From Silicimonas sp. (GTDB taxonomy: Bacteria > Pseudomonadota > Alphaproteobacteria > Rhodobacterales > Rhodobacteraceae), in assembly GCA_022826205.1 (NCBI GenBank), contig JAJDVJ010000176.1, positions 1 to 64,000 on the forward strand: a stretch of 64,000 bases of DNA. Direction: 5' to 3'. A program made the position numbers and the translations under genes. The notes under the pieces were generated by a model. That model had not been told where the DNA came from, did not search any database, and was given only the letters and a program-made list of their open reading frames with translations. Position 1 is the stretch's first letter; the number at the start of each line of letters is the position of its first letter. This document shows, one piece after another, positions 1 to 10,263 of this stretch.

Positions 1-840
1 TCGGACGTGGCGCTGGAATGACACCGCACATCCGTTCAGCCCCGTTCGGGAGTAGGCGAGATAGAGTGGTGCCGTTGCAAATTCCAGGCCTGGCCTTGAA
101 TCAATTCCCGTGGCGTGCCCGAACTGGACCTGCCGTCGTCCGTCTGGGAGTTCTTCGGCCACCATGCGGTGCCCGCCTGACCAGCCGTAGTGAAACGCCC
201 ATGCCTCGCCCTGGGTGTTTGTTGCGCCACGTGCAGGCACGAACAGTCCTGGAAAGTGCTCGTGGCCGGATCGCCCAGTGCGGTTCTCGCGGAGGCGGAT
301 GCCCGGGATCCATGGCATGCGGTTCAGTTGGAACTCGCCGCACCAACGGCCCGAAACGTCGATCATCTCGTCCGAATGCTGTGCAGCAGGCATGACCGGA
401 GCCGCCAGCCAGAGCACGCGGATCGGCTTGTCCGACATTAGCGTGGCGGACGCCGTGACGACACGGGTCGCGGAATCCATGGCAAGTGCCGCGAGATAGG
501 TCATTCCGTTCGCGTCATCGCGATAGGTCAGGTCGATGCGGTCGTCGTCGGCGTTTGCAGAAACAAGCAGCAAGGTTCCATGGATCGGCGTTCCGTCGAC
601 GGCATGCGCGATCAGGCCGGGCTGTCCCGGAAAGGTGCGGGCCGTTTCCGGGCAGATCGAGAGATCGGGATTTTCGTCCAGCATGCCGCCCGTGACGTCG
701 AGACCGCTCGCGTCAACGAGTGCATCCAGGTCTTCTGATGCGGGCAGGTTGGCGCCCCAGTAGACGACTTCAGGCAGGCGATTCCCGCGTGCGGCCAGGA
801 CCACGGTTTGGTGGCCGTCGTCAAGTCTCCATGCGTGCAT
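1..840 (-). CDS. Alpha-galactosidase, GH36 family (N-terminal part, cut by window edge)
   Basis: The reading frame is open from an ATG at 840 down to position 1, giving 280 residues without a stop. It is the N-terminal beta-sandwich region of a GH36 (melibiase-type) alpha-galactosidase: YWGANLP near residues 27-33, HYGWSGGHR from residue 217, and LAYSRTGLNG from residue 261 just before the missing catalytic barrel. The family removes terminal alpha-linked galactose from melibiose or raffinose-type sugars. No signal peptide is seen, so it is probably cytoplasmic and acts after uptake. The ATG overlaps the stop codon of the permease gene by one base, so it is the last visible gene of that sugar operon. 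Catalytic residues lie outside the window, so the specificity is inferred. Confidence 0.85.
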   Translation of the reverse strand, partial: MHAWRLDDGHQTVVLAARGNRLPEVVYWGANLPASEDLDALVDASGLDVTGGMLDENPDLSICPETARTFPGQPGLIAHAVDGTPIHGTLLLVSANADDDRIDLTYRDDANGMTYLAALAMDSATRVVTASATLMSDKPIRVLWLAAPVMPAAQHSDEMIDVSGRWCGEFQLNRMPWIPGIRLRENRTGRSGHEHFPGLFVPARGATNTQGEAWAFHYGWSGGHRMVAEELPDGRRQVQFGHATGIDSRPGLEFATAPLYLAYSRTGLNGCAVSFQRHVR

Positions 841-1688
841 TACTTGACGGCGCCAAGCGTGAGACCGGCAATGAAGTGTCTTTGCATCAGGAAGAACATC
901 AGGACCGGCGGCAGCGCCGCGACGATCGAGCCTGCGCTCATCAGGTGATAGGCGGCGCGGAACTGGGCATTGAAGGACGTGATGCCGGCGGTGACAGGCT
1001 GGCTTTCCGGTCCTTGCGTCAGCACGACCGCCCAGAAATAGTCATTCCAGATGAAGGTGAAGATCAGCACCGAAAGGGCGGCCAGGGCCGGCTTCATCAA
1101 CGGCAGCACGACGAACCAGAAGATGCGCCATTCGGCGACGCCCTCGACCCGGGCCGCCTCAATCAGCGGGAAGGGCAGCGCGCGGATGAAGTTGCGCATG
1201 AACAGGGTGCAGAATCCCGTCTGGAACGCGATGTGGAAGAGGACGAGGCCCGTCTTGGTGTTGTAGAGGCCCATGTCCAGCGTGAGGTCCCGAACCGGAA
1301 CCATGAGAATCTGGAACGGCACGAAATTGCCCGCGACGAACATGAAGAAAATCCAGAGATTGGCGCGGAACTTGTAGATGCCAAGGGCGAATCCCGTCAT
1401 CGACGACAGTGCGACCGCCCCGATCACCGTCGGCACCGTGATGAAGACGGAGTTCAGGAGATAGCGCGGCATGTCGCTTTCGAGGAAGACCTTGCCATAG
1501 TTGGTCATGCCCTCGAAGGTGGAGGGAACTCCCCAGTAGTTTCCGGTGGTGAAATCCGCATCCGGCTTGATCGAGAAGACCGCGACCGCGAGCAATGGTG
1601 CCAGCCACATCAGGAGTGCGATCGGCAGAAGCGTCTTGTAGGCAACTTGCGTGGTCCGGGCGGTGGATTCGATCGGTCTCGGAAACAT
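840..1688 (-). CDS. CUT1 sugar ABC transporter permease, MalG type
   Basis: This 282-residue inner-membrane protein is predicted to have six membrane segments. The cytoplasmic EAA loop lies at about residues 177-200 (EAARVEGVAEWRIFWFVVLP) and couples to the ATPase. Length and layout fit MalG-type permeases of the carbohydrate uptake family 1. It pairs with the MalF-type permease upstream, from which it is separated by one base, and it overlaps the downstream alpha-galactosidase start. Together with the binding protein at 2743-4008 it should import an alpha-galactoside or related oligosaccharide. The substrate is inferred only from the adjoining alpha-galactosidase. Confidence 0.93.
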   Translation of the reverse strand: MFPRPIESTARTTQVAYKTLLPIALLMWLAPLLAVAVFSIKPDADFTTGNYWGVPSTFEGMTNYGKVFLESDMPRYLLNSVFITVPTVIGAVALSSMTGFALGIYKFRANLWIFFMFVAGNFVPFQILMVPVRDLTLDMGLYNTKTGLVLFHIAFQTGFCTLFMRNFIRALPFPLIEAARVEGVAEWRIFWFVVLPLMKPALAALSVLIFTFIWNDYFWAVVLTQGPESQPVTAGITSFNAQFRAAYHLMSAGSIVAALPPVLMFFLMQRHFIAGLTLGAVK

Positions 1689-1689
1689 G

Positions 1690-2634
1690 TCAGCGCGCTC
1701 CCTTCTCTTCCTTCCACATTGACCAGAGGAAGTAGGCGATGAAGCAGAGCATGATCAGGAAGAGAACCACGGCGATGGCTGCGCCGTATCCCATCCTGAA
1801 GCCGTATTCCGAAAGCGCCACCTCGAACATGTAGAACGCGAGAACACGCGATGATCCGAAGGGCCCGCCTTGCGTCATGATCGAGATCAGGTCGAACGAG
1901 CGAAGCGCGCCGATGATTGTCACCACGAATGCGATGAAGGTCGCGGGTTTCAGTTGCGGGATGATCACGTGCCAGAGCATTTTCCAACCCTTTGCTCCGT
2001 CGAGACGGCCCGCCTCGACCTGTTCTGGATCCACCGCATTGAGGCCCGTGAGGTAGAGGATCATGCAATAGGCGGTTTGGGGCCACAGGCCGGCGGCGAT
2101 GATCCCGTAGGTCACGAATCGCTCGTCGCCGAGGACGTTGATCGGCCCGAGGCCGACCCAGCCGATGATTGTGTTCAGGAGTCCGAAGGTCGGATCGTAA
2201 AACCAGGTGAAGACCAGCCCGACGACCACCTGGCTGATGACGAAGGGAAAGAAGAAGAGCGACTTGTAGAGCCTGATGCCCCAGACGTTCTGGTTGAGAA
2301 AGAGAGCGATCATCAGCCCCACAGGAATTGCGAGGAGGTAGAGAAACAGCCAGATCACGTTGTTCTTGAGCGAGACGAAGAAGGCGTCCCGGTCGACGAA
2401 TTCCCAGTAGAGGTCCTGGTAGTTCTGAAATCCGATGTATTCGGCCTCTCCGAGCCCGTCCCAATCGTAGAGCGAGACGTTGAAGGACTGGAAGATCGGT
2501 GAAATGACGTAGAAGATGAAGAAGAGAACGCCGGGTGCAAGGAAGAGCCAAGGCGTGATCGCGATCTGGTTCCGGTGGAACCACGAGCCGCCGCCATTGA
2601 CCGCGCGGACATCTTGAAGGCTGGACTCGCTCAT
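1690..2634 (-). CDS. CUT1 sugar ABC transporter permease, MalF type
   Basis: This 314-residue membrane protein has an N-terminal cytoplasmic tail, a first membrane segment (TPWLFLAPGVLFFIFYVISP), a periplasmic stretch, and an EAA loop around EAGRLDGAKGW followed by HVIIPQLKP. It is the MalF-like partner of the MalG-type permease. The ATG at 2634 was chosen because GGGAG lies about eight bases upstream; a longer frame up to 2673 has no comparable site. The 108-base gap to the binding-protein gene holds a strong stem-loop (2708-2729), which suggests lower expression of the permeases than of the binding protein. Confidence 0.92.
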   Translation of the reverse strand: MSESSLQDVRAVNGGGSWFHRNQIAITPWLFLAPGVLFFIFYVISPIFQSFNVSLYDWDGLGEAEYIGFQNYQDLYWEFVDRDAFFVSLKNNVIWLFLYLLAIPVGLMIALFLNQNVWGIRLYKSLFFFPFVISQVVVGLVFTWFYDPTFGLLNTIIGWVGLGPINVLGDERFVTYGIIAAGLWPQTAYCMILYLTGLNAVDPEQVEAGRLDGAKGWKMLWHVIIPQLKPATFIAFVVTIIGALRSFDLISIMTQGGPFGSSRVLAFYMFEVALSEYGFRMGYGAAIAVVLFLIMLCFIAYFLWSMWKEEKGAR

Positions 2635-2707
2635 TGCCTTGCTCCCACAGGAAACCCGTCCTGGAAACAGCACTCAAAAAATCTGGAAACGAATAGTCGT
2701 TGTCAAG

Positions 2708-2729
2708 GGGCACCCCGTGAGGGGTGCCC
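2708..2729 (-). promoter_or_regulatory. Intra-operon stem-loop after the binding-protein gene
   Basis: A perfect 9-bp inverted repeat, GGGCACCCC and GGGGTGCCC around a four-base loop, lies between the binding-protein stop and the first permease start. It is not followed by a U-run on the transcribed minus strand, so it looks more like an mRNA-stabilising or attenuating hairpin than a full terminator. Such hairpins behind binding-protein genes (for example after malE) protect the upstream message and raise the binding-protein to permease ratio. Confidence 0.6.
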
Positions 2730-2742
2730 GCACAAGTCTGAA

Positions 2743-4008
2743 TTACTCGTAGATCCGTTTGCGCGCACGCTCGAGCTTGCCAAGAATGCGATCCAGGTTG
2801 TCAGGCTTGACCATGAACTCCTGGAAGCCTTCCATCGACACCTTGGCCATTTCGGCCGGCGCATCGCGGTCCCAGAACTGGGCGACGCCGCCGGGGCTGT
2901 TCGACGACAGCATGGCAAAGCCTTCGTTCAGGAACTTGTCGTCGTCGACCGACGACATTGCGTTGACCGGAAGCTGGCCCAGGTTGTTGCCGTTGTTGAT
3001 CTCGGTCTGCTCGTCGGCCGAGACGACAAAACGCAGGAACTCGCGTGCCGCCTCCTTGTTCGCGGCATTCGCCGGAATGTGGAAGGTGTCGGTCGGCGCG
3101 TCTTCGGAAAGAGCGACTCCCGGGGTGATGACCGGAAACTGGTAGAAGTCCAGTTGATCGTCGGTGAGACCGGCATCGCGCAGCGGCGCCACGGAGAAGT
3201 TGCCCATCAGGTAGTGCACCGCGTCTCCGTTGACCATGAACGGAAGCGCTTCCTGCCAGCTGTAGGTCTGGTGGTTGTCGATGAACCCGCCCATGTCGAT
3301 CAGTTCACGCCAGTTGGCAAAGGTCTGCCTGACACGGTCGTCTTCCCAGCTGACCTCGCCGCCGGCGAGTTGCATGTGAAAGTCGAACCCGTTGGTGCGC
3401 ATGTTCAGGTAGTCGAACCAGCCGCCAGCGGTCCAAAGGAACTTGGTGCCGATGGTGTAGCACTTGCGACCCGAGGCGAGGATGGCCTCGCAGTTCGCCT
3501 TGAACTCCTCCCAATTGGACGGTTCGTTCAGGCCGAGTTCCTCGTAGATGTCCTTCCGGTAATAGACGCCCCACTGGTAGTAGGAATACGGCACGCCCCA
3601 CTGCTTGCCGTCGATGGTCATTGCGCCCTTCGTCGAGGCGAGGTTCTCGGCGATTTCCGGCTCGTTCCAGAGATCCGAGACGTCCTCGAACAGGCCCGCC
3701 TCCACGTAGGGGCGCATACGGTTCGCTGCATACCAGGTTGCAACGTCTGGCGGGTTGGCAGTAAGGAAGTTCCTGATCTGGGTCTTGTATTCCTCTCGAT
3801 CGATCACCGTGGTCTCGATGTTGAGGTCCGGATGATTTGCCTGGAATCGGGCGATCACGGCTTCCATGGTCGCGCGCGGGGCAGGGTTCGAAGTGTCAAG
3901 GAAAATTTTCAGGTCTCCTGACAGCGACTGGCCGCTGGCGGATGTCCCGCCGACCGTAATGGCCGCAAGGCCAAGCGCCGCGATGGACGCCTTTAGGATG
4001 GAACGCAT
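2743..4008 (-). CDS. Extracellular sugar-binding protein of CUT1 ABC transporter
   Basis: This 421-residue periplasmic binding protein starts with a Sec signal peptide (MRSILKASIAALGLAAITVG, cleavage near ASG-QS). The mature protein resembles family 1 solute-binding proteins (MalE/UgpB fold) with DVATWYAANRM and GGWFDYLNMRT segments. The ATG at 4008 was preferred over upstream in-frame ATGs because GGGAG lies nine bases before it and the signal peptide begins there. It is the first gene of the operon running to the alpha-galactosidase, and is divergent from the IclR regulator. The expected ligand is an alpha-galactoside, inferred from context. Confidence 0.92.
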   Translation of the reverse strand: MRSILKASIAALGLAAITVGGTSASGQSLSGDLKIFLDTSNPAPRATMEAVIARFQANHPDLNIETTVIDREEYKTQIRNFLTANPPDVATWYAANRMRPYVEAGLFEDVSDLWNEPEIAENLASTKGAMTIDGKQWGVPYSYYQWGVYYRKDIYEELGLNEPSNWEEFKANCEAILASGRKCYTIGTKFLWTAGGWFDYLNMRTNGFDFHMQLAGGEVSWEDDRVRQTFANWRELIDMGGFIDNHQTYSWQEALPFMVNGDAVHYLMGNFSVAPLRDAGLTDDQLDFYQFPVITPGVALSEDAPTDTFHIPANAANKEAAREFLRFVVSADEQTEINNGNNLGQLPVNAMSSVDDDKFLNEGFAMLSSNSPGGVAQFWDRDAPAEMAKVSMEGFQEFMVKPDNLDRILGKLERARKRIYE

Positions 4009-4150
4009 GCTTTTTCTCCCAGTTTGTCCCATGTTTTGGTTCCATATAATGAAACCGAGTTTTGCATATTGAAATCCTAACACGATTCAGGTTACCCTTG
4101 TCAACACGGCATTGCGAATTCCTTGCATGCCGGGCGGGGGATGGAATCGA
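4009..4150. promoter_or_regulatory. Divergent promoter region of sugar operon and iclR
   Basis: This gap separates the minus-strand binding-protein gene from the plus-strand regulator. On the minus strand TTGACA (4104-4099) is followed about 18-19 bases later by TTAGGAT, an acceptable -35/-10 pair for the transport operon. On the plus strand TATAAT occurs at 4045-4050 without a clear -35. An IclR-type operator should lie here, but no convincing palindrome was picked out. Confidence 0.4.
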
Positions 4151-4921
4151 GTGTTGGAGCGAAACGGCACCGTAGGCAAGGCAATTGAAGTGCTTGATCA
4201 GGTGGCTGACCGCGGCCGCCCGGTCCGGTTTTCCGAACTGCTGGAAGAATCGCGGTTCCCAAAGGCGACGCTGTACCGGTTCCTGCAATCGCTGGTAGGT
4301 CAAGGCATGCTGGCCTATGATGCCGAGCGGCAGACCTACATGCCGGGCCTGAGGCTGGTGCGACTCGCCCATGCTGCTTGGCAACATTCGTCGCTGGCTC
4401 CGATCGCGCGCCCTCATGTCGATGCCTTGGCCGAAGTGGTGCGGGAGGCGGTTCACCTGGCGCAGATCGATCACGGGCATGTCATTTTCGTGGACAAGCG
4501 AAAGAAAACGAACATGTTCGACACGCTGGCCCAGACCGGTCTGGTCGCACCAAGCTACTGCACCGGAGTCGGCAAGGCCATCCTGGCATTCCTGCCCGAG
4601 GAAACCCGCAGCGAGGCATTGAAGATGCAGGCCTTCGTGCCCTACACTCCGCACACTCACAGGTCTCCAAGGAGTCTTTGGCCCGAACTTGACCAGATAC
4701 GGGACGAAGGCATAGCATTCGACCGGGAAGAGCATGAACAGGGCATCATCTCCGTTGCCGCGCCCATCATCCCCGACCAAAGACGCGTCGTTGGGGCGAT
4801 TTCGATTGCGACCTCCACGTCACGGCGGTCGCTCGACGAGTTGAAGACGTTGAGTCCCACCCTGCGCGAGACGGCGTCGCGAATCGCGGCCGAAGTCCAG
4901 CCCTGGCAATTCCCCAACTAG
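4151..4921 (+). CDS. IclR-family transcriptional regulator
   Basis: This regulator is about 256 residues long. An N-terminal winged helix (TVGKAIEVLDQV, then SRFPKATLYRFLQSL) is followed by the IclR effector domain (YCTGVGKAILAFLP, GIISVAAPII, GAISIATSTS). It is divergent from the transporter operon and directly upstream of the ATPase gene, so it most likely controls uptake of the sugar handled by this locus. Start choice is uncertain. A GTG at 4151 has a G-rich ribosome site at a good distance; a TTG at 4154, an ATG at 4127 and a TTG at 4112 are in the same frame. The effector is unknown. Confidence 0.9.
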   Translation: MLERNGTVGKAIEVLDQVADRGRPVRFSELLEESRFPKATLYRFLQSLVGQGMLAYDAERQTYMPGLRLVRLAHAAWQHSSLAPIARPHVDALAEVVREAVHLAQIDHGHVIFVDKRKKTNMFDTLAQTGLVAPSYCTGVGKAILAFLPEETRSEALKMQAFVPYTPHTHRSPRSLWPELDQIRDEGIAFDREEHEQGIISVAAPIIPDQRRVVGAISIATSTSRRSLDELKTLSPTLRETASRIAAEVQPWQFPN

Positions 4922-4933
4922 AAGGAGCACCAA

Positions 4934-5989
<1,056 letters not shown>

Positions 5990-6166
5990 CGCGCGCGTTC
6001 GCGCGGTTCGCAATCGCTGAAGCCCAAGTCAATGGGCCAGAGTGCCGAGGCGACACTGCGCGCCATGAACTCATTCGGCATCCAATGACCAATAGGCGCG
6101 GCGTGGAGCCATGGCTGCGGATCATGTTGCCGGTTTTGGCCATGACTTCGATGCTGCGGGCTCAAT

Positions 6167-7444
6167 TTAGGCGGGTGTCTTCTCGGAGTTGAGGATCTCG
6201 ATCACCATGGCGGCGGTCCAGGTGAAATTGCTCCCGCCACAGGGTTCGGCAGTGATTGGATCGTAGTATTCGGCAAATCCGCCTTTCTCGATCAGGCGGA
6301 TGCTGTCGGCGTCGATGCGACGCGCCATGGCGTCTTGACCCGCAGCCTTTAGCCCGTCCGATATCATGTAGTTCACGATCAGCCAGACGGGACCGCGCCA
6401 GTAGCGAAGGCCGTCATATTCCGGCGCAGACGGATCGTGGCTGGGTACCATGAACTGCGCGCTTTCGCCGAGCTTGGCAATGCGCGCGGCAAGGGCTTCG
6501 GCACGGCGTTTCGGGACGGCGCAAAAGGCGGCCAGAATCCCGCCGATTGATGGGCTGTCAATCAGCTTGGCCGCCACGCGGTCATAACACACGTACTGGC
6601 CAAGCCGTTCGTGCCAAAGGCTGTCCATCGCCTTGATGCCCCGCTCAGCAAATGCACGGGACTCCGCAGCGATTTCGGACTCTCCCAGCCGTTCGGCAAG
6701 ATCAGCCAGATCGCTGCACGACCGGATCAGTATCGCGTTGAAGTCCGGATCGACCATGCGGAAGGGCGACGCATCGTGCAGTTTCGAGTTGTCCCAGCCG
6801 AGGCTGCGGAAGTGCTGGACCAGCCAGATGTAGCGCTTGTACTGCTCATCTGTCGGTCGATGCGCAGGATTCGCGTGGCTTGTGTCACGGCGCTGGAATT
6901 CGCCGACCGCTTCGGTCGGAACGCGGGCAAGGGCATCGTCCCAGTCGACCGAATTGTCACGGCCCGACTCCCACGGGTGAATGACTGCCACCAGCCCAGT
7001 GCCCTGCGGGTCCCGGTTGCGGTAGAACCACTTGTGCCAGCCGTGAATGCGCGGCAGCAAGGCGCGGGCACGTCTTTCGGCCATTGCCTTGTCACGGGCT
7101 CGATCAAAGATGCGGCGTACAGCAAATCCGGTGACCGGTGGCTGGGTAATGCCCGAGGTCGGGACTTCCCGTTCCGTGCCCCAGACATCTGGACCTGGGA
7201 AGTAGCCGTCATCCGACTCGTGAAAAATGATGTGCGGGACCTTTCCGTCCTCCCACTGATGCAAGAACAGTGTCTCGATCTCGGTCCACGCGCGGGTCTC
7301 GTCAAAATGGGCAATGCCCAGGGCGCTCAAGGCAGAGTCCCAGTTCCACTGGAAGGGATAGAGCCCGTGTGTCGGCACGGTATAGTGGCCGCGATCATTG
7401 CGCGCAATTACGGCGCGTGCCTTCTCGATCAGATCCTGTTTCAC
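6167..7444 (-). CDS. GH63-type glycosidase (MGH1-like; glucosylglycerate/mannosylglycerate hydrolase-like)
   Basis: This 425-residue (alpha/alpha)6-barrel glycosidase has YPFQWNWDSALSALG near the N-terminus, SGRDNSVDWDDAL mid-protein, and YWRGPVWLIVNY plus GGSNFTWTAAM near the C-terminus. These segments recur in MGH1-like GH63 enzymes that hydrolyse glucosylglycerate or mannosylglycerate. The Asp of the central motif and a Glu near the C-terminus are the likely acid pair. There is no signal peptide, so it should be cytoplasmic. It starts with GTG (7444), preceded by GAGGA, nine bases after the ATPase of the LacI-linked transporter, and is that operon's last gene. A glycoside compatible solute is a plausible substrate; a trehalase-like role cannot be excluded. 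Confidence 0.82.
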   Translation of the reverse strand: MKQDLIEKARAVIARNDRGHYTVPTHGLYPFQWNWDSALSALGIAHFDETRAWTEIETLFLHQWEDGKVPHIIFHESDDGYFPGPDVWGTEREVPTSGITQPPVTGFAVRRIFDRARDKAMAERRARALLPRIHGWHKWFYRNRDPQGTGLVAVIHPWESGRDNSVDWDDALARVPTEAVGEFQRRDTSHANPAHRPTDEQYKRYIWLVQHFRSLGWDNSKLHDASPFRMVDPDFNAILIRSCSDLADLAERLGESEIAAESRAFAERGIKAMDSLWHERLGQYVCYDRVAAKLIDSPSIGGILAAFCAVPKRRAEALAARIAKLGESAQFMVPSHDPSAPEYDGLRYWRGPVWLIVNYMISDGLKAAGQDAMARRIDADSIRLIEKGGFAEYYDPITAEPCGGSNFTWTAAMVIEILNSEKTPA

Positions 7445-7453
7445 GGGCAGTCC

Positions 7454-8494
7454 TCAAGCGACCGCAAGCGTGGTGTCGGGATCGAACCAGCGCATTCGGT
7501 CAGGTTGCGGCGCAAGAGTCAGTTGATCGCCTGGCTTGACGCTCATGTCGCTGTCAAGCACCGCGCGGAACATCGACCCCTGGACCTCGCAGGTTATCAG
7601 CAGATGCGCGCCCAGCGGCTCCACCACCTTGGCCGTCGCTGTCAGGCCCGTGTCGGCGGGTCGCATGTCCTCAGGACGAATCGCAAATTTCAGTGGCTTG
7701 CCGCTGCTTGGCCCATCCACGACCTGGCCTGCAACGGACCACTTGCCATCCCCTGCGGGGGCGGCCGGCAGGAAATTCATCGGCGGGTTGCCGATGAACC
7801 CTGCGACGAACTCCGCCGCCGGATTGCGGTAGACCTCAATGGGGGATGCGGCCTGCACGATTTCGCCCTGATGCATCACGCTGATCCGATCGGCCATGGA
7901 CATGGCTTCGACCTGATCGTGGGTGACGTAGATCGCGGTGGTGTTGCTTGCGGCCAGAACGCCCTTGAGTTCGGCGCGCATCTCCATCCGCAGGAGCGCG
8001 TCAAGATTCGACAGCGGCTCGTCCATCAGGATCACGTCCGGCTCCATCGCCAGGGCGCGGGCCACGGCGACGCGCTGTCTCTGGCCGCCCGACAATTCGC
8101 CGGAATAGCGTTTCAGCAGCTGCTCGATATGCATCAGTTCAGCTGTGCGCTCGACGCGGTCTTTCACCTCGTCGTTGGGCAGCTTCTGCATCCGAAGGCC
8201 AAAGCCAATGTTCTCGAACACTGTCAAGTGTGGAAAGACGGCGTAGTTCTGAAACACCATCGCGATGCCGCGATCCTTCGGCGCGAGGTCGTCCACCCGG
8301 CGCCCGCCAATCCAGACTTCGCCGGTCGTCGCGGTCTCCAGCCCGGCGATGATCCGCAATAGCGTCGTCTTTCCGCACCCTGAGGCGCCGAGCAGCACCA
8401 TGAATTCCTGGTCCTGGATGGTCAGGTTGATGTCGTGCAGCGCCTGGTATGTCCCGAAACGCTTGGCGACGTTCTTGATCTCGATCTGAGCCAT
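7454..8494 (-). CDS. ABC transporter ATP-binding protein, UgpC/MsmK type
   Basis: This 346-residue CUT1 ATPase has Walker A GASGCGKTT, Q-loop MVFQNYAVFPH, signature LSGGQRQRV, Walker B VILMDEPLSNLD, H-loop VTHDQVEAM and a C-terminal TOBE domain (FIGNPPMNFLPA, FAIRPEDMRP). The ATG at 8494 is preceded by AAAGGAA. It is the fourth gene of the minus-strand operon binding protein - permease - permease - ATPase - GH63 hydrolase. It differs from the ATPase at 4934-5989, so each locus has its own motor. Confidence 0.93.
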   Translation of the reverse strand: MAQIEIKNVAKRFGTYQALHDINLTIQDQEFMVLLGASGCGKTTLLRIIAGLETATTGEVWIGGRRVDDLAPKDRGIAMVFQNYAVFPHLTVFENIGFGLRMQKLPNDEVKDRVERTAELMHIEQLLKRYSGELSGGQRQRVAVARALAMEPDVILMDEPLSNLDALLRMEMRAELKGVLAASNTTAIYVTHDQVEAMSMADRISVMHQGEIVQAASPIEVYRNPAAEFVAGFIGNPPMNFLPAAPAGDGKWSVAGQVVDGPSSGKPLKFAIRPEDMRPADTGLTATAKVVEPLGAHLLITCEVQGSMFRAVLDSDMSVKPGDQLTLAPQPDRMRWFDPDTTLAVA

Positions 8495-8522
8495 TTTCGT
8501 TTCCTTTCAGATACGCCCCGCC

Positions 8523-9362
8523 TCAGCGGCTGGCGATGCCCCACATGGCAAAGAGGTATTTGCGCACGGCGAAGATGAAGATCAGCGCCGGCACGACGAG
8601 GATGAACCCGCCCGCAAATTTCAGGTGCAGGGGCGAGGTGTCGAGGTTCTGCAGCAGGAACGCCGTCAGGGTCCGGTTCTCGATGGTCAGCACCGCAGCC
8701 GCGAAAACTTCGTTCCACGAGATCACGAAGGCGAAGATCGCGGATGCGGTGATCCCAGGCAGGATCAGCGGCAGCACGACCTTGGAAAACGCGGTGAGCC
8801 GTGTGCAGCCGAGCGTCCAGGCAGCCTCCTCCAGTTCCAGCGGAATGCCGGAGAAGAGTGCGAAAGTGATGAGCACCGAGAATGGGATCGCCAGCGTCGT
8901 ATGCACGAGTGCAAGTCCGAACACGGTGTCGTCGAGCCCGGTCTGGATGAACATCACCGCAAGCGGCAGCGCCAGAAGCGGCAGCGGAAAAGCCCGGGTC
9001 AGCAGGATCAGGAGCCGGAACAGCTCCTTGCCGTGGAAGTCGAATCGCGAAAGGGCATAGCCTGCCGGCGCCCCGATGACGATGGACATGATCATGGTCA
9101 GTCCCGCCACGAGGATCGAGTTCTTCAGAGCCGTCAGCATCCCCGCGAAATTGGCAAAGAAGGTCAGGCTGCCGAGGTCGAACTCGGGGATGAACGGCTT
9201 GGGAAAGCTGTTCACCGTTTCCGGGGCGCTGAGCGTGTTGATCAGCAGGAAATACAGTGGAACGATGACCCAGGCGCAGAGCAGGACAACCGCGCTGCCA
9301 TAAACCCAGCGGCCCGCTCTCCGCGTGTCTGTCGCGACTGCATCTGTGGTGACTGCGGTCAT
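8523..9362 (-). CDS. CUT1 sugar ABC transporter permease, MalG type
   Basis: This 279-residue permease has six predicted membrane helices and the EAA loop near LELEEAAWTLGCTRLTAF with VVLPLILPG. The MalG-like order of segments and the C-terminal membrane helix fit the second permease of CUT1 systems. Its ATG overlaps the stop of the upstream permease by four bases (ATGA), which points to translational coupling. The substrate is taken to be the one cleaved by the linked GH63 enzyme. Confidence 0.92.
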   Translation of the reverse strand: MTAVTTDAVATDTRRAGRWVYGSAVVLLCAWVIVPLYFLLINTLSAPETVNSFPKPFIPEFDLGSLTFFANFAGMLTALKNSILVAGLTMIMSIVIGAPAGYALSRFDFHGKELFRLLILLTRAFPLPLLALPLAVMFIQTGLDDTVFGLALVHTTLAIPFSVLITFALFSGIPLELEEAAWTLGCTRLTAFSKVVLPLILPGITASAIFAFVISWNEVFAAAVLTIENRTLTAFLLQNLDTSPLHLKFAGGFILVVPALIFIFAVRKYLFAMWGIASR

Positions 9363-10204
9363 ATCGTGGCTCCTTTCGGCACGCGAAGAACGCGCAGGAT
9401 GATCAGGGTGAAGGCGATTGAGATGGCCAGGATGATCAGCGCCAACGCTGCCGCTGCCCCGCTGTTCAGGAGGTCGAACTGGTAGGCGTAGGTCTCACCC
9501 ATGAGGACGGGGAAGAGCGTGCCGCCGAGGGCCGCGACCACCGCGAAGATCTCGAAGGCCAGGATGACCCGCAAGACAAGCGCAGTCTGCAAGCTGGGGC
9601 GCAAGAGCGGCAATGTGATGCGCAGGAACCGTTTCCACGGCGATGCGCCGAAGACCTCGGCCGCCTCGTAGTACTCCTTGGGGATCAGCCCGATGCCCGC
9701 CACCAGAATCACCAGCATGATCGCGGTCGCGCGCCAGATCTCGGCAAGCATGATCGCCAGGAACACGATGCCGGGGTTCTGGAATGTCAGCAGGTTCACT
9801 GGCTTGTCGACGATCCCGAGACCGTTCATCATCGAGTTCAGGAACCCCGACTGTTCGAAGATGGCCAGCCAGATGATGCCTGCGGCAAGGTCCGAGATGC
9901 CAAGCGGGATGGTCCAGACGTAGAGCACGAGGTCGCGGCCCTTTTTCATCCGGTTGACCATGGTGGCCATCAACAGGGCGAGCGCGAGCTGGATCGGCAC
10001 AACCGCAGCCGCCAAGAGCAGCGTGTTGCGCATCGTGATCGGGAACTTCCAGTAGCCCGTCACCTCGCGGAAATTGTCGAGCGTGAAGCCGGCCCCGGTG
10101 CTGAATGCTTGCTTCGAGACCAACACGAACGGGTACAGGAAGAACAGGCACAGAAACAGTGTCACCGGAAGGATCAGGACATAGGGCAACAACCGAGCGT
10201 TCAT
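9359..10204 (-). CDS. CUT1 sugar ABC transporter permease, MalF type
   Basis: This 281-residue permease begins MNARLLPYVLILPVTLFLCL, a membrane segment right at the N-terminus. The EAA loop is YYEAAEVFGASPWKRFLRI with TLPLLRPSL. The ATG at 10204 has AAAGGAGC upstream; the frame continues upstream but lacks membrane-protein character and a ribosome site. It is coupled to the downstream permease and separated from the binding-protein gene by about 110 bases containing a stem-loop. Confidence 0.92.
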   Translation of the reverse strand: MNARLLPYVLILPVTLFLCLFFLYPFVLVSKQAFSTGAGFTLDNFREVTGYWKFPITMRNTLLLAAAVVPIQLALALLMATMVNRMKKGRDLVLYVWTIPLGISDLAAGIIWLAIFEQSGFLNSMMNGLGIVDKPVNLLTFQNPGIVFLAIMLAEIWRATAIMLVILVAGIGLIPKEYYEAAEVFGASPWKRFLRITLPLLRPSLQTALVLRVILAFEIFAVVAALGGTLFPVLMGETYAYQFDLLNSGAAAALALIILAISIAFTLIILRVLRVPKGATI

Positions 10205-10263
10205 CGGACCGCTCCTTTCTTGGCGCAGGGATGCGCCGTTGTCGGAATGTCTTCGGAGGGTTT

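Noticed and set aside
720-1742. Long plus-strand frame across the permease genes.
   Set aside because: It is very rich in Arg, Asp, Glu and Gln without any domain, the usual antisense shadow of membrane-protein genes in GC-rich DNA.
2575-3921. 448-codon plus-strand frame opposite the sugar-binding protein.
   Set aside because: The minus-strand gene has a signal peptide, ribosome site and family match; the plus frame has none.
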